Assembly: GCA_016234155.1 (NCBI GenBank)
Contig: JACRGZ010000158.1
Span: 1-15,930, forward strand
Source: Nitrospirota bacterium
Lineage (GTDB): Bacteria; Nitrospirota; 9FT-COMBO-42-15; HDB-SIOI813
Direction: 5' to 3'
Length of the DNA: 15,930 nucleotides
Shown here: positions 1 through 6,151 of the stretch, one piece after another
How positions within the stretch are numbered: position 1 is the stretch's first letter
Layout of the letters: each line of letters opens with the position of its first letter
The notes under the pieces: generated by a model
What the model was told of the DNA's origin: nothing
The model's input: only the letters and a program-made list of their open reading frames with translations
Databases searched by the model: none
Position numbers and translations under genes: made by a program

Positions 1-131
1 CAGTAACAGTATCCGGGATATTGGCTGCTGGGATTTGCACCCTTAAAGGAGGAGGTCTGATGGTCTCCTCCCCAATATGCTTGAGTATACTTTTTGTGGT
101 CTGGTAATCTGTAATAAATACCATGCTTCAT
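1..131 (-). CDS. Unidentified protein, N-terminal part (runs off left edge)
   Basis: An open frame starts at ATG 131 and stays open to the window edge, giving 43 residues. A good Shine-Dalgarno sequence, GAGGTGG, lies about seven bases before the ATG, which is the main reason to believe the start. The visible peptide is rich in Tyr, Gly, Ser and Gln, begins MKHGIYYRLPDHKKYTQ, and has a WGGD stretch near residues 20-23. I see no signal peptide or membrane segment. I do not recognise the family; a short structural protein or the edge of a longer enzyme are both possible. It is divergent from the small gene at 355. Only the start is visible, so reality is moderately likely and function is unknown. 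Confidence 0.45.
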   Translation of the reverse strand, partial: MKHGIYYRLPDHKKYTQAYWGGDHQTSSFKGANPSSQYPGYCY

Positions 132-193
132 AATGCGCCACCTCGCTACAGAGTTGATTTTATTGAATAAAACTAATTTGATCCTCGCTAATT

Positions 194-277
194 CCCTGTA
201 GCTTGCTACAGGGTCAAAGTCAGATCGAAACTTCCTTATAGAAGTTTTCGATACCCTGCGGTCTCTGCCGCAGGGTA
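194..277. repeat. Three closely spaced hairpins in the divergent spacer
   Basis: The spacer 132-354 holds three inverted repeats: a 9-bp stem at 194-213 (CCCTGTAGC/GCTACAGGG), an imperfect stem around 225-249 (GAAACTTC/GAAGTTTTC), and a 10-bp stem with a 6-base loop at 252-277 (TACCCTGCGG/CCGCAGGGTA). None is followed by a run of T on either strand, so they are not classical intrinsic terminators. They resemble dispersed palindromic repeats. They lie between two divergently read genes and could affect mRNA leaders or DNA structure. Confidence 0.6.
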
Positions 278-300
278 GTTCATTTTAAATAAAATTTGCC

Positions 301-329
301 TTGTTTTTAAATAAGGAAAATGGTAAAGT
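301..329 (+). promoter_or_regulatory. Possible sigma-70 promoter for the small gene at 355
   Basis: TTGTTT at 301-306 and TAAAGT at 324-329 are separated by 17 bases, in an AT-rich stretch 25-55 bases before the ATG. The match to the -10 consensus is only fair, so this is tentative. Confidence 0.3.
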
Positions 330-354
330 TATTTTATCAAAATGAGGTGAGGAA

Positions 355-558
355 ATGGATACAAATATTCTTGTAAAAAATATTGAGAAATACGAAGGCA
401 AATATGTCGCAACGAAGACATTTCTGGATAAGAATGTTATCTGTTCCGGAGATGACCCCGTGAAAGTTTACAATGAAGCACAGAACAAAGGAGCTGATGA
501 TCCTGTAATATTTTATGTCCCTAAGAGGGATGTCGTTCATATTTATTCATGCCTATAA
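355..558 (+). CDS. Small DUF5678-like protein
   Basis: A 67-residue acidic/basic mixed protein with a strong ribosome-binding site (GAGGTGAGGAA directly before the ATG). The pattern YEGKYVA near residues 13-19, then a segment that reads like 'SGDDPVKVYNEAQNKG', then DDPVIFYVP near residues 48-56, matches my recollection of the small DUF5678 family. That family has a single compact domain of about 60 residues and no assigned biochemical role. There is no signal peptide, no membrane segment and no metal motif. It stands alone, with repeats on both sides. DUF5678-type genes often sit near small mobile or toxin-antitoxin-like loci, but nothing here shows a partner. The gene is likely real and its function is unknown. 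Confidence 0.75.
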   Translation: MDTNILVKNIEKYEGKYVATKTFLDKNVICSGDDPVKVYNEAQNKGADDPVIFYVPKRDVVHIYSCL

Positions 559-631
559 AAGACTGTCCGTTTACAAACTGCGGGAACAATATTTACCGCT
601 AACTGTTTATCAATAGATATCTTTTGAGGCT

Positions 632-774
632 CTTGCAAAAGTCTCAATTTGTTACCCTGCCATGAATCAAGTTCAGGGTATTTCAGGGTCTCAGATCCTG
701 ACCCTGAACCTTGTGCTGAATTTATTTCGAGCATCCTGATTTTCATCAGAGCTTGCCCTGAACTTGATTCAGGG
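632..774. repeat. Dispersed palindromic repeat, CTGAACTTG type (copy 1)
   Basis: The border at 632-659 (CTTGCAAAAGTCTCAATT and following) matches 11630-11657 over 28 bases with two differences. Inside are several CCCTGAA/TTCAGGG hairpins, the clearest at 754-774, which also occurs at 11662-11682. This element fills most of the 264-base spacer 559-822. The open frame on the minus strand through this region (543-794) is repeat sequence and not a gene. The hairpin lies 3' of the hypC-hydE-hydG gene and might help to end its transcript, though no T-run follows. Confidence 0.7.
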
Positions 775-796
775 ACAGGTTCTAATAATATCAATG

Positions 797-820
797 GACG
801 GGATAAATGACGGGATAAAT
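797..820. repeat. Tandem 12-bp direct repeat
   Basis: GACGGGATAAAT occurs twice back to back (797-808 and 809-820), two bases beyond the stop codon of the hypC-hydE-hydG gene on the minus strand. It may be replication slippage or a target-site duplication linked to the neighbouring repeat. Confidence 0.7.
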
Positions 821-822
821 AT

Positions 823-3654
823 TTAGAAGTAGAGGTCTCTTTTTCCTTTTTCCATATCTTCTAACTTCTTCAGAGTTGCCAATCGAATTTTTATATCATC
901 AATAGAGAATATCTGTTCGTCAATCAGGTTTTCTCCTATCTTCCGAAGTTCTTCTCCTCCATAGTCGAGGAGATACTCCTTAAAACTCAGTATCGAATTG
1001 GGGAGGCAGAATCTCTGTATATCTCCAGGTTTTGCGAACTCCATGAACTCCTGTCCTGTCCTGCCTGTGCGATAGCAAGCGGTGCAGAAGCTCGGGGCAA
1101 ACCCGTCTGTTGATATATGCTGTATTACCTCTGCCGTAGTCCTTTTATCACCTATGGAGAATTGTCCCCTGGATGAGTTCTCATCATCTCCGGCAGTATA
1201 GCCGCCGGGATAAGTCCTTGAGTTTGTGCTTATCTGTGAGGCGCCGATATGAAACAGCCTGTTTCTAAGACCCGCATGTTCACGCGTACTCAGGATGATC
1301 CCTGTATAAGGGATGGCAAGCCGCAATATGGCGACAAGTTTCATAAAATCTTCATCAGAGACGGCGCAGGGTGGATTGACAGAGAGCGGGGCGCCGGATG
1401 CCGGCTCAATCCTCGGAACAGAGATAGTATGTGGCCCAACACCAAACTCCTGTTCCAAATGTAATGCGTGATATAAAATGGCAAGGACCTCAAACTTATA
1501 GTCGTAGAGGCCGAAGAGGACACCCATACCCACATCGTCTATCCCAGCCTCCATGGCACGACTCAGCGCCGATAATCTGTAGTCATAATTACTCTTCGGA
1601 CCTGAGGGGTGAACCTGTTTATAAGTGGGTAGGTGATATGTCTCCTGAAATAGTTGATATGTCCCTATGCCGGCTGACTTTAACCTTTTGAACTCCTCAA
1701 CACTCAATGGCGCCACATTTACATTGACCCTGCGGATATTACCATTATCCACCTTTGTTGAATAGATTATCCCTATAGCCTTCTCTATATAATCTATGCC
1801 GCACTGCCGGTGGTCTTCACCGGCTACTAAAAGCGCCCTCTTATGTCCATCCCTTATAAGGGCCTCTGTCTCAAGCCTTATCTCATCTCCTGTTAATACC
1901 CGTCTCTCGATTGTCTGATTTTCCCTTCTGAAGCCGCAGTAGAGGCAGTTATTTACGCATGTACTGGTAAGATAAAGTGGGGCAAAGAGGACAAGCCTTT
2001 TCCCGTATATAGACTCTTTTACTTCCCTGGCAGCGCTATAAAGGGATTCCAGTAAATCTTTATCCTCGCACTGCAGGAGGATTGCAGTCTCTTCAGGTGT
2101 CAGGCCTTTCAGTTGTTTCGCCTTGGCGATGATAGACTCGGCTTTCTTATGGGAAGCGTTATGAGTTCTATCGAGTATACGTTCAATTTCATCCGAAAAT
2201 GCCTTCTGAAAATCAGGATTCAAGGGGTCGAGGGGTCGAGGGGTCAAGTGTAGGGAAAAGGCAGAGATTGAAGCGGTAATGGCCTCTTCACTTGAACCCT
2301 TGAATCCTTGACCCCTTGACCCCTTTATTTGGTTTTCATCCTCCTTTGTGCCCCAGGTAATTCCTAAGTCAGTAGGCGCCCTGCCAAGTGAATACAGGAG
2401 TGAAATTGTCCCTGATATCCTCCCCTGAATATCATCATCTCCTTCACCCTTCCCAGGATATATTGCATAGAGTCTTCGGTATTTTTCAGGGGTAAGATCG
2501 ATCATCATGGAATTTCCGCCGGCCATGAGGGCCTTCTTTGCCCCCTCTATCCCGAAGAGGCTTTCTAATGCAGACGTAACTACTATATTCCCATCATGAT
2601 TAAAAAGCCTTGTTACGGCTATGACCTTAAGAACCGTATGTATATCAATTATTGCAGAAGAGGCGAGTGGTGTGCCGGGGTGTGGTATAAAAGGTCCGAA
2701 GGAGTACATCTCAGTGTCAAAAGAGCTTGCAAGCAGGATATCTTCCACAAGGTCTCCATCTCTTTGTGCAGGCAGTCCTATAAGAGAGCCTGTGGCAACT
2801 AAATAGCCGATATCCCTTACCCCTCTGAGTGTCCGGAGCCTGCCCTCATAGTTAAGGGTTGTATGGAGCCTGCCATAAAGGTTTGGGTTGGATGTCTCAA
2901 ATCTCATGAGAATACCCCGTGCACCCGCGTCATAGAGTTCTTTGTAACAATCCATGTCCCTCTCGCCGATGCTCAGAATGACAAGGACTCCGGTCATCTC
3001 TTTTATCTTCCGTATAATCCCGATAAGCCTTGAAGTGGTGTAGTAATCGTCTTCCCCGGATTGGAGCACAAAGGCCTTGAATCCAAGTTTCTCAGCCGCA
3101 TGGATCACCACATCAACGATCTCGTCCGCATCCATCCTGTATCTCGTAAGGCTATTGTTATGCCTGCTTATCCCGCAATAGGCACAATCGTTTTTGCACA
3201 TGTTGGAGAACTCTATGATCCCATGTACACAGGACGAGTTTCTATGCCTTCTCCGGCGGACACTGTTTGCTGTCTGATACAGCAGGTTGAGGTCTTCTTC
3301 ACTTTTAGACATCATAAGGGCGAGCATCTCATCCCTTGTGAGTGCAGCGCCTTCCTCTCCCTTTTTTATAATCCGTGCTATGGCCGGGTCTGCACCTCCT
3401 GATAACCGGACATCTTCTGCAAGCCTTTCATCCCTATCCCGTAACTTAAAGAACGCCTCCTTCCAGCCCTCGAGAATACCATGTGCCTCATCTTCTTTAA
3501 GTGTCCCGACTATAAGGCCCCCCTGTGCAAAGACATAATCGCCCACCCGGATATTTCCGGCATCAACGATGGCCTCTTTTGTTTCACCAAAATAGTCTAT
3601 AGTGGCTATATTATTGCTGATATCTAATACTTTTCCTGGAATGGCGTAACACAT
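823..3654 (-). CDS. hypC-hydE-hydG: HypC-HydE-HydG three-domain hydrogenase maturation fusion
   Basis: This 943-residue protein joins three maturation factors. Residues 1-75 are HypC-like: MCYAIPG with the essential Cys2 that binds the Fe(CN)2CO unit. Residues about 95-433 are HydE-like radical SAM, with GIIEFSN and CX3CX2C at C153/C157/C160; I see no cysteines for a second cluster. Residues about 490-943 are HydG: radical-SAM CX3CX2C at C566/C570/C573, ETYH, GPHTISVPR, and C-terminal CX2CX22C at C857/C860/C883. In HydG that last motif holds the auxiliary cluster with the labile iron where the Fe-CO-CN synthon forms from tyrosine. Residues about 434-489 are encoded by an inserted repeat. HydE and HydG normally serve [FeFe] hydrogenase; here they are last in a [NiFe] operon. 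The start is ATG 3654 with a weak ribosome-binding site. The domain calls are firm; the function in [NiFe] maturation is inferred. An [FeFe] client elsewhere is the alternative. Confidence 0.93.
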   Translation of the reverse strand: MCYAIPGKVLDISNNIATIDYFGETKEAIVDAGNIRVGDYVFAQGGLIVGTLKEDEAHGILEGWKEAFFKLRDRDERLAEDVRLSGGADPAIARIIKKGEEGAALTRDEMLALMMSKSEEDLNLLYQTANSVRRRRHRNSSCVHGIIEFSNMCKNDCAYCGISRHNNSLTRYRMDADEIVDVVIHAAEKLGFKAFVLQSGEDDYYTTSRLIGIIRKIKEMTGVLVILSIGERDMDCYKELYDAGARGILMRFETSNPNLYGRLHTTLNYEGRLRTLRGVRDIGYLVATGSLIGLPAQRDGDLVEDILLASSFDTEMYSFGPFIPHPGTPLASSAIIDIHTVLKVIAVTRLFNHDGNIVVTSALESLFGIEGAKKALMAGGNSMMIDLTPEKYRRLYAIYPGKGEGDDDIQGRISGTISLLYSLGRAPTDLGITWGTKEDENQIKGSRGQGFKGSSEEAITASISAFSLHLTPRPLDPLNPDFQKAFSDEIERILDRTHNASHKKAESIIAKAKQLKGLTPEETAILLQCEDKDLLESLYSAAREVKESIYGKRLVLFAPLYLTSTCVNNCLYCGFRRENQTIERRVLTGDEIRLETEALIRDGHKRALLVAGEDHRQCGIDYIEKAIGIIYSTKVDNGNIRRVNVNVAPLSVEEFKRLKSAGIGTYQLFQETYHLPTYKQVHPSGPKSNYDYRLSALSRAMEAGIDDVGMGVLFGLYDYKFEVLAILYHALHLEQEFGVGPHTISVPRIEPASGAPLSVNPPCAVSDEDFMKLVAILRLAIPYTGIILSTREHAGLRNRLFHIGASQISTNSRTYPGGYTAGDDENSSRGQFSIGDKRTTAEVIQHISTDGFAPSFCTACYRTGRTGQEFMEFAKPGDIQRFCLPNSILSFKEYLLDYGGEELRKIGENLIDEQIFSIDDIKIRLATLKKLEDMEKGKRDLYF
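2188..2354. repeat. 167-bp palindromic element inserted in frame (copy A)
   Basis: This stretch matches 3673-3839 over its whole 167-base length with about nine mismatches counted by eye. Its ends carry the repeat-family arms (TTCATCCGAAAAT on the left, GGTTTTCATCCTCCTTTGTG on the right). The core is built of GGGGTCAAGG/CCTTGACCCC inverted blocks. It lies inside the hypC-hydE-hydG gene and is translated as residues about 434-489, a low-complexity linker containing LTPRPLDPLNP. The frame is kept and there is no stop codon. Confidence 0.9.
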
Positions 3655-3660
3655 TTATTT

Positions 3661-3852
3661 AACTCATGACGGTTCATCTGAAAATCCCTTCTGAAAATCA
3701 GGGTTCAAGGGGTCAAGGGGTCGAGGGGTCAAGTGTAGGGAAAAGGCAGAGATTGAAGCGGCAATGGCCTCTTCACTTGAACCCTTGAATCCTTGACCCC
3801 TTGAACCCTTTATTTGATTTTCATGCCCCTTTGTGCCCCGGTGGGGCATGAT
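3661..3852. repeat. Palindromic element between genes (copy B)
   Basis: This copy fills nearly all of the 201-base gap between the cyclic-nucleotide-binding gene and the hypC-hydE-hydG gene. Bases 3673-3839 are the sister of copy A. Outer arms extend the palindrome (ACTCATGACGGTTCATCTGAAAAT on one side, CCCCTTTGTGCCCCGGTGGGGC on the other). It carries the same stop-free frame as copy A, but here that frame is not part of any gene. Its insertion may have separated the last gene from the operon's translational coupling and left it with a weak ribosome-binding site. Confidence 0.9.
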
Positions 3853-3855
3853 GTT

Positions 3856-4311
3856 TCATCCATAGAAAGTATGTATCAACTGCAATCGCGTCTCCCTTAC
3901 CCTCTGCGATATTATCTTTGCCACCCTCTGCATGATGAGGAAACCCATACGATAGTCCCTTTCTATCAGTTTCACCAGCAGTTTTCTGTCTATGGAGAAG
4001 ACGGTTGAATCAACAACACACCTTGCAGAGGCGGTAAATAGAAATGGTTCTACAATGGCTGACCAGCCAAAGGGTTCGGCAAACTGCGAGACGGTATATA
4101 CGCTCAGGTATTTTCCACCGCTTACCTTTATATCTATAGAGACCTTGCCATTTTTCAGAACATAGAGGTGGTTCGCAGGGGAATCCTCAGAGAAGATGAA
4201 GCCTCCGGCATGATAACTCTCTTCAGAGCATGTATTCTGGACTTGTGTCAGCTCTTCATCCGTCAGGTCTGCGAAAAAATCTATCCTCTTTAAGTCATCA
4301 TAGGAAATCAT
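3856..4311 (-). CDS. Stand-alone cyclic-nucleotide-binding-fold protein
   Basis: A 151-residue protein made only of a CRP/FNR-type cNMP-binding fold: FFADLTDEEL near the N-terminus, the beta-roll pattern with LYVLKNGKVSI around residues 48-58, then FGWSAIV. It ends with a long helix and has no helix-turn-helix, so DNA binding is unlikely. The usual phosphate-binding GE...RxA motif is not intact, so it may not bind cAMP. Proteins like this accompany group 3b hydrogenase clusters in some bacteria, with an unknown sensory or structural role. I chose ATG 4311 over the upstream GTG 4320: GGGAGG (4321-4326) sits nine bases before the ATG but touches the GTG. The start is two to five bases past the protease stop codon, which implies translational coupling. 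Confidence 0.85.
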   Translation of the reverse strand: MISYDDLKRIDFFADLTDEELTQVQNTCSEESYHAGGFIFSEDSPANHLYVLKNGKVSIDIKVSGGKYLSVYTVSQFAEPFGWSAIVEPFLFTASARCVVDSTVFSIDRKLLVKLIERDYRMGFLIMQRVAKIISQRVRETRLQLIHTFYG

Positions 4312-4316
4312 GTGAG

Positions 4317-4733
4317 TCACCCTCCCGTTGCTTCTGTTATAAGCTTAACTGCCTCCGGTATCCACTTCCTGCATTCCTCTGAGAGTCCAATACGAGGCGT
4401 GATATTAGCAGCAGGGATACCGATGATTGTTATCTCGGGTATATCCATCCCCAAGGTCTGCATAAGCCTTAAGACCGAGGTTAATTCCACGTCGTGAAGG
4501 GAAAATTCCTTGTTTTCATCTGAAAATCCTTTCCTTACGGCATCCACCACTATGACCCTTTCATAACCTGAGATCATGTCTATAAGATCAATGCCTGCGG
4601 TCCCACCATCCATAATATCAACCTTTTCTGATAGATTAGTATTCTGAAGTTCATTGACTACCTGTATGCCAACCCCATCGTCACCCATAAGCGGATTGCC
4701 CAGCCCAAGTATAAGGAGTTTCCGGTTACTCAA
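4317..4733 (-). CDS. [NiFe] hydrogenase C-terminal maturation protease (M52 family)
   Basis: A 138-residue HyaD/HybD/HycI-type endopeptidase that clips the C-terminal tail of the hydrogenase large subunit after nickel insertion. The family signature LGLGNPLMGDDGVG occupies residues 9-22, DGGTAGIDL lies near 42-50, and VVDAVRKG near 62-69. Asp19, Asp64 and His80 sit where the nickel-sensing Glu/Asp/His residues of HybD are expected; Asp in place of Glu at the first site is common in the family. The gene overlaps the end of the large-subunit gene by eight bases, consistent with translational coupling to its substrate. Length is typical for the family (about 140-160). Confidence 0.93.
   Translation of the reverse strand: MSNRKLLILGLGNPLMGDDGVGIQVVNELQNTNLSEKVDIMDGGTAGIDLIDMISGYERVIVVDAVRKGFSDENKEFSLHDVELTSVLRLMQTLGMDIPEITIIGIPAANITPRIGLSEECRKWIPEAVKLITEATGG
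4321..4326 (-). promoter_or_regulatory. Ribosome-binding site deciding the CNB-protein start
   Basis: GGGAGG on the minus strand lies nine bases before ATG 4311 and directly abuts the alternative GTG at 4320. It therefore favours the ATG. It lies within the last codons of the maturation protease gene. Confidence 0.65.
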
Positions 4734-6084
4734 CGAACTTCACCTCAAGGAAATGCGTAGAACATGATATGCACGGGTCATATGCCCTGACCAGCATCTC
4801 AAGTCTGCGCTCTATATCTTTCTTAGGGAGGTCTATAATCATCGGGACAATAGCCTCAATGTCCTTCTCGATGTTCAGGAGGTTCTGGGCGGTTGGTATT
4901 ATACAGTTTGCCGAGAGTATGACCCCCTCATCGTCAACCCCGTACTCATGATATAAAGTGCCTCTTGGCGCCTCTACAACCCCAACCCCGACACCTTCCC
5001 CAGGTTGTATCTTGGGTAATCCCCCCCTTCCCGTTGCAATGCTCCGCAGCAACGGGAGCCCTGCCCCTATAATAACCGGGGGTAAGGGGGGATTTGGGAT
5101 GGGGGGATTAGAGCCGAGCAGGTTTATCAGCCTTAACGAGTCGTAAATGCAATGCACAGACTCCACTACCTGGGCAATATTGTTCATAAAGGGGTTTGTA
5201 CAGGGGATGCTGAGGCCGAGCCTCTCAGCCGCCTCCTTTGCCTGGCTTGAGAGGTTAGCATAATTATTATTTAACCTTGCAAGGGCGCCTACCATGATAG
5301 GGCTGTCCCCAGACCTGACATGTTTTGCCGTTGAGTATGCGACAACACCTTCAGAAATAAATTCTTTGTACCGTTGGACCATGAGAGGGGGGGCATCTTT
5401 TGAATAAAGCAGACCGTCATAAAGTGCATATTCACCTTTATCCTGCAGGGAGCAATATTTTGCCTGCCTGTTGAACTCAGGCATCCTGATCTCTTCAAAG
5501 AATTTTACCGTCTCTTCCATATCAGGGATGGCGCCTTCGAGGATCCTTTGCACTTCATCAAGATCCTTCCGTGTTGGCGTTCTTGTGAAGCCACCGATAG
5601 TCATGCCTATGGGGTGGACGTGTCTCCCCACAAGGACCCTGCTTATATCGTTTGCTGCCTTCTTCAACCTGAGCCCCCGTTTAACTAATTCAGGGTTTGA
5701 GTTTGCAAGGTGTATCACAGATTCCACACCGAACAGGTCAGGTGCAACGAGGAGGTATATGTGAAGTATATGGCTCTGCAGCGCCTCTGCATTCATCAGT
5801 ATCTTCCTTAAGAGTACGACATCCTCCGGCGGATTGACTCCTAAGACAACCTCACAGGCCTTGATGGAGGCCGATGTGTGGCTGATCGCGCATATGCCGC
5901 ATATCCTTGAGGTGATATGAGGGGCCTCCCTGATATTACGGCCGATAAGCATTACCTCAAAGAATCTGGGAGATTCCACTATCTCGAGGCGCAGCTCTTC
6001 TATCCTCCCTTCCCTGATATTTAAAACGATATTGCCGTGTCCCTCGACCCTCGTTATATGATGGATGTTGATGTCATGGGACAT
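4726..6084 (-). CDS. hyhL: Group 3b [NiFe] hydrogenase large (alpha) subunit
   Basis: This 452-residue catalytic subunit carries the Ni-Fe(CN)2CO site. N-terminal ITRVEGHG holds the conserved glutamate. The L1 motif RICGICAISH gives ligands Cys62 and Cys65, and the L2 motif DPCISCSTH gives Cys438 and Cys441. The eight residues after His444 (FLEVKFVE) are the tail expected to be removed by the adjacent protease. The beta-gamma-delta-alpha gene order and VVEAPRG place it with bidirectional NAD(P)-linked sulfhydrogenases in the cytoplasm. Residues about 325-357 (rich in Pro, Gly and Leu) are coded by a palindromic repeat and make the protein longer than the roughly 420-430 expected. The start has AAAGGA seven bases upstream. 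The identification is secure; whether the inserted loop impairs activity is unknown. Confidence 0.96.
   Translation of the reverse strand: MSHDINIHHITRVEGHGNIVLNIREGRIEELRLEIVESPRFFEVMLIGRNIREAPHITSRICGICAISHTSASIKACEVVLGVNPPEDVVLLRKILMNAEALQSHILHIYLLVAPDLFGVESVIHLANSNPELVKRGLRLKKAANDISRVLVGRHVHPIGMTIGGFTRTPTRKDLDEVQRILEGAIPDMEETVKFFEEIRMPEFNRQAKYCSLQDKGEYALYDGLLYSKDAPPLMVQRYKEFISEGVVAYSTAKHVRSGDSPIMVGALARLNNNYANLSSQAKEAAERLGLSIPCTNPFMNNIAQVVESVHCIYDSLRLINLLGSNPPIPNPPLPPVIIGAGLPLLRSIATGRGGLPKIQPGEGVGVGVVEAPRGTLYHEYGVDDEGVILSANCIIPTAQNLLNIEKDIEAIVPMIIDLPKKDIERRLEMLVRAYDPCISCSTHFLEVKFVE
5015..5110. repeat. Palindromic element inside the hydrogenase large-subunit gene
   Basis: The plus strand reads TAATCCCCCCCTTCCC at the left and GGTAAGGGGGGATTT at the right, enclosing an 8-bp hairpin (CCCGTTGC/GCAACGGG) at about 5030-5056. 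The outer arms match the ends of the C-rich elements at 6905-6997 and 15612-15695. The element keeps the reading frame and adds about 30 residues just before the conserved GEGVG...VVEAPRG block. Confidence 0.75.
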
Positions 6085-6105
6085 GAAAGAATCCTTTCAA
6101 CAGTT

Positions 6106-6132
6106 AAAGTTCAAATGCCAAATTTGAACTTT
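6106..6132. repeat. Hairpin between small- and large-subunit genes
   Basis: An 11-bp perfect stem (AAAGTTCAAAT/ATTTGAACTTT) with a 5-base loop sits in the 67-base gap between the two hydrogenase catalytic genes, before the ribosome-binding site of the large subunit. No T-run follows. It may tune relative expression or mRNA processing, or be another dispersed repeat. Confidence 0.65.
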
Positions 6133-6151
6133 GGGCTTTGACATTTGAGAT

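Noticed and set aside
543..794. Minus-strand open frame of 83 codons
   Set aside because: It runs through the CTGAACTTG repeat, has no ribosome-binding site and resembles no protein; the frame is a by-product of repeat composition.
490..1000. CRISPR array or phage attachment site suggested by repeated short motifs
   Set aside because: The repeats are palindromic, unevenly spaced and occur as dispersed elements; there are no regular spacers and no cas or integrase genes.
997..2190. Reading the C-terminal part of the fusion as ThiH (tyrosine lyase for thiamine)
   Set aside because: The CX2CX22C motif and the HydG-type GPHTISVPR and ILSTREHAGLR blocks fit HydG, and there are no thiamine genes nearby.
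823..3654. Fusion as a sequencing or assembly artefact
   Set aside because: The frame is continuous across both junctions with no internal start suited to a separate HydG; the ATG after AAGG in the repeat is out of frame. It cannot be fully excluded that assembly misplaced one of the two near-identical repeats, which long reads would settle.
3664..3849. Minus-strand open frame of 61 codons resembling part of the maturation fusion
   Set aside because: It is the translation of repeat copy B. The similarity to residues 434-489 of the fusion reflects the shared repeat, not a gene duplication.
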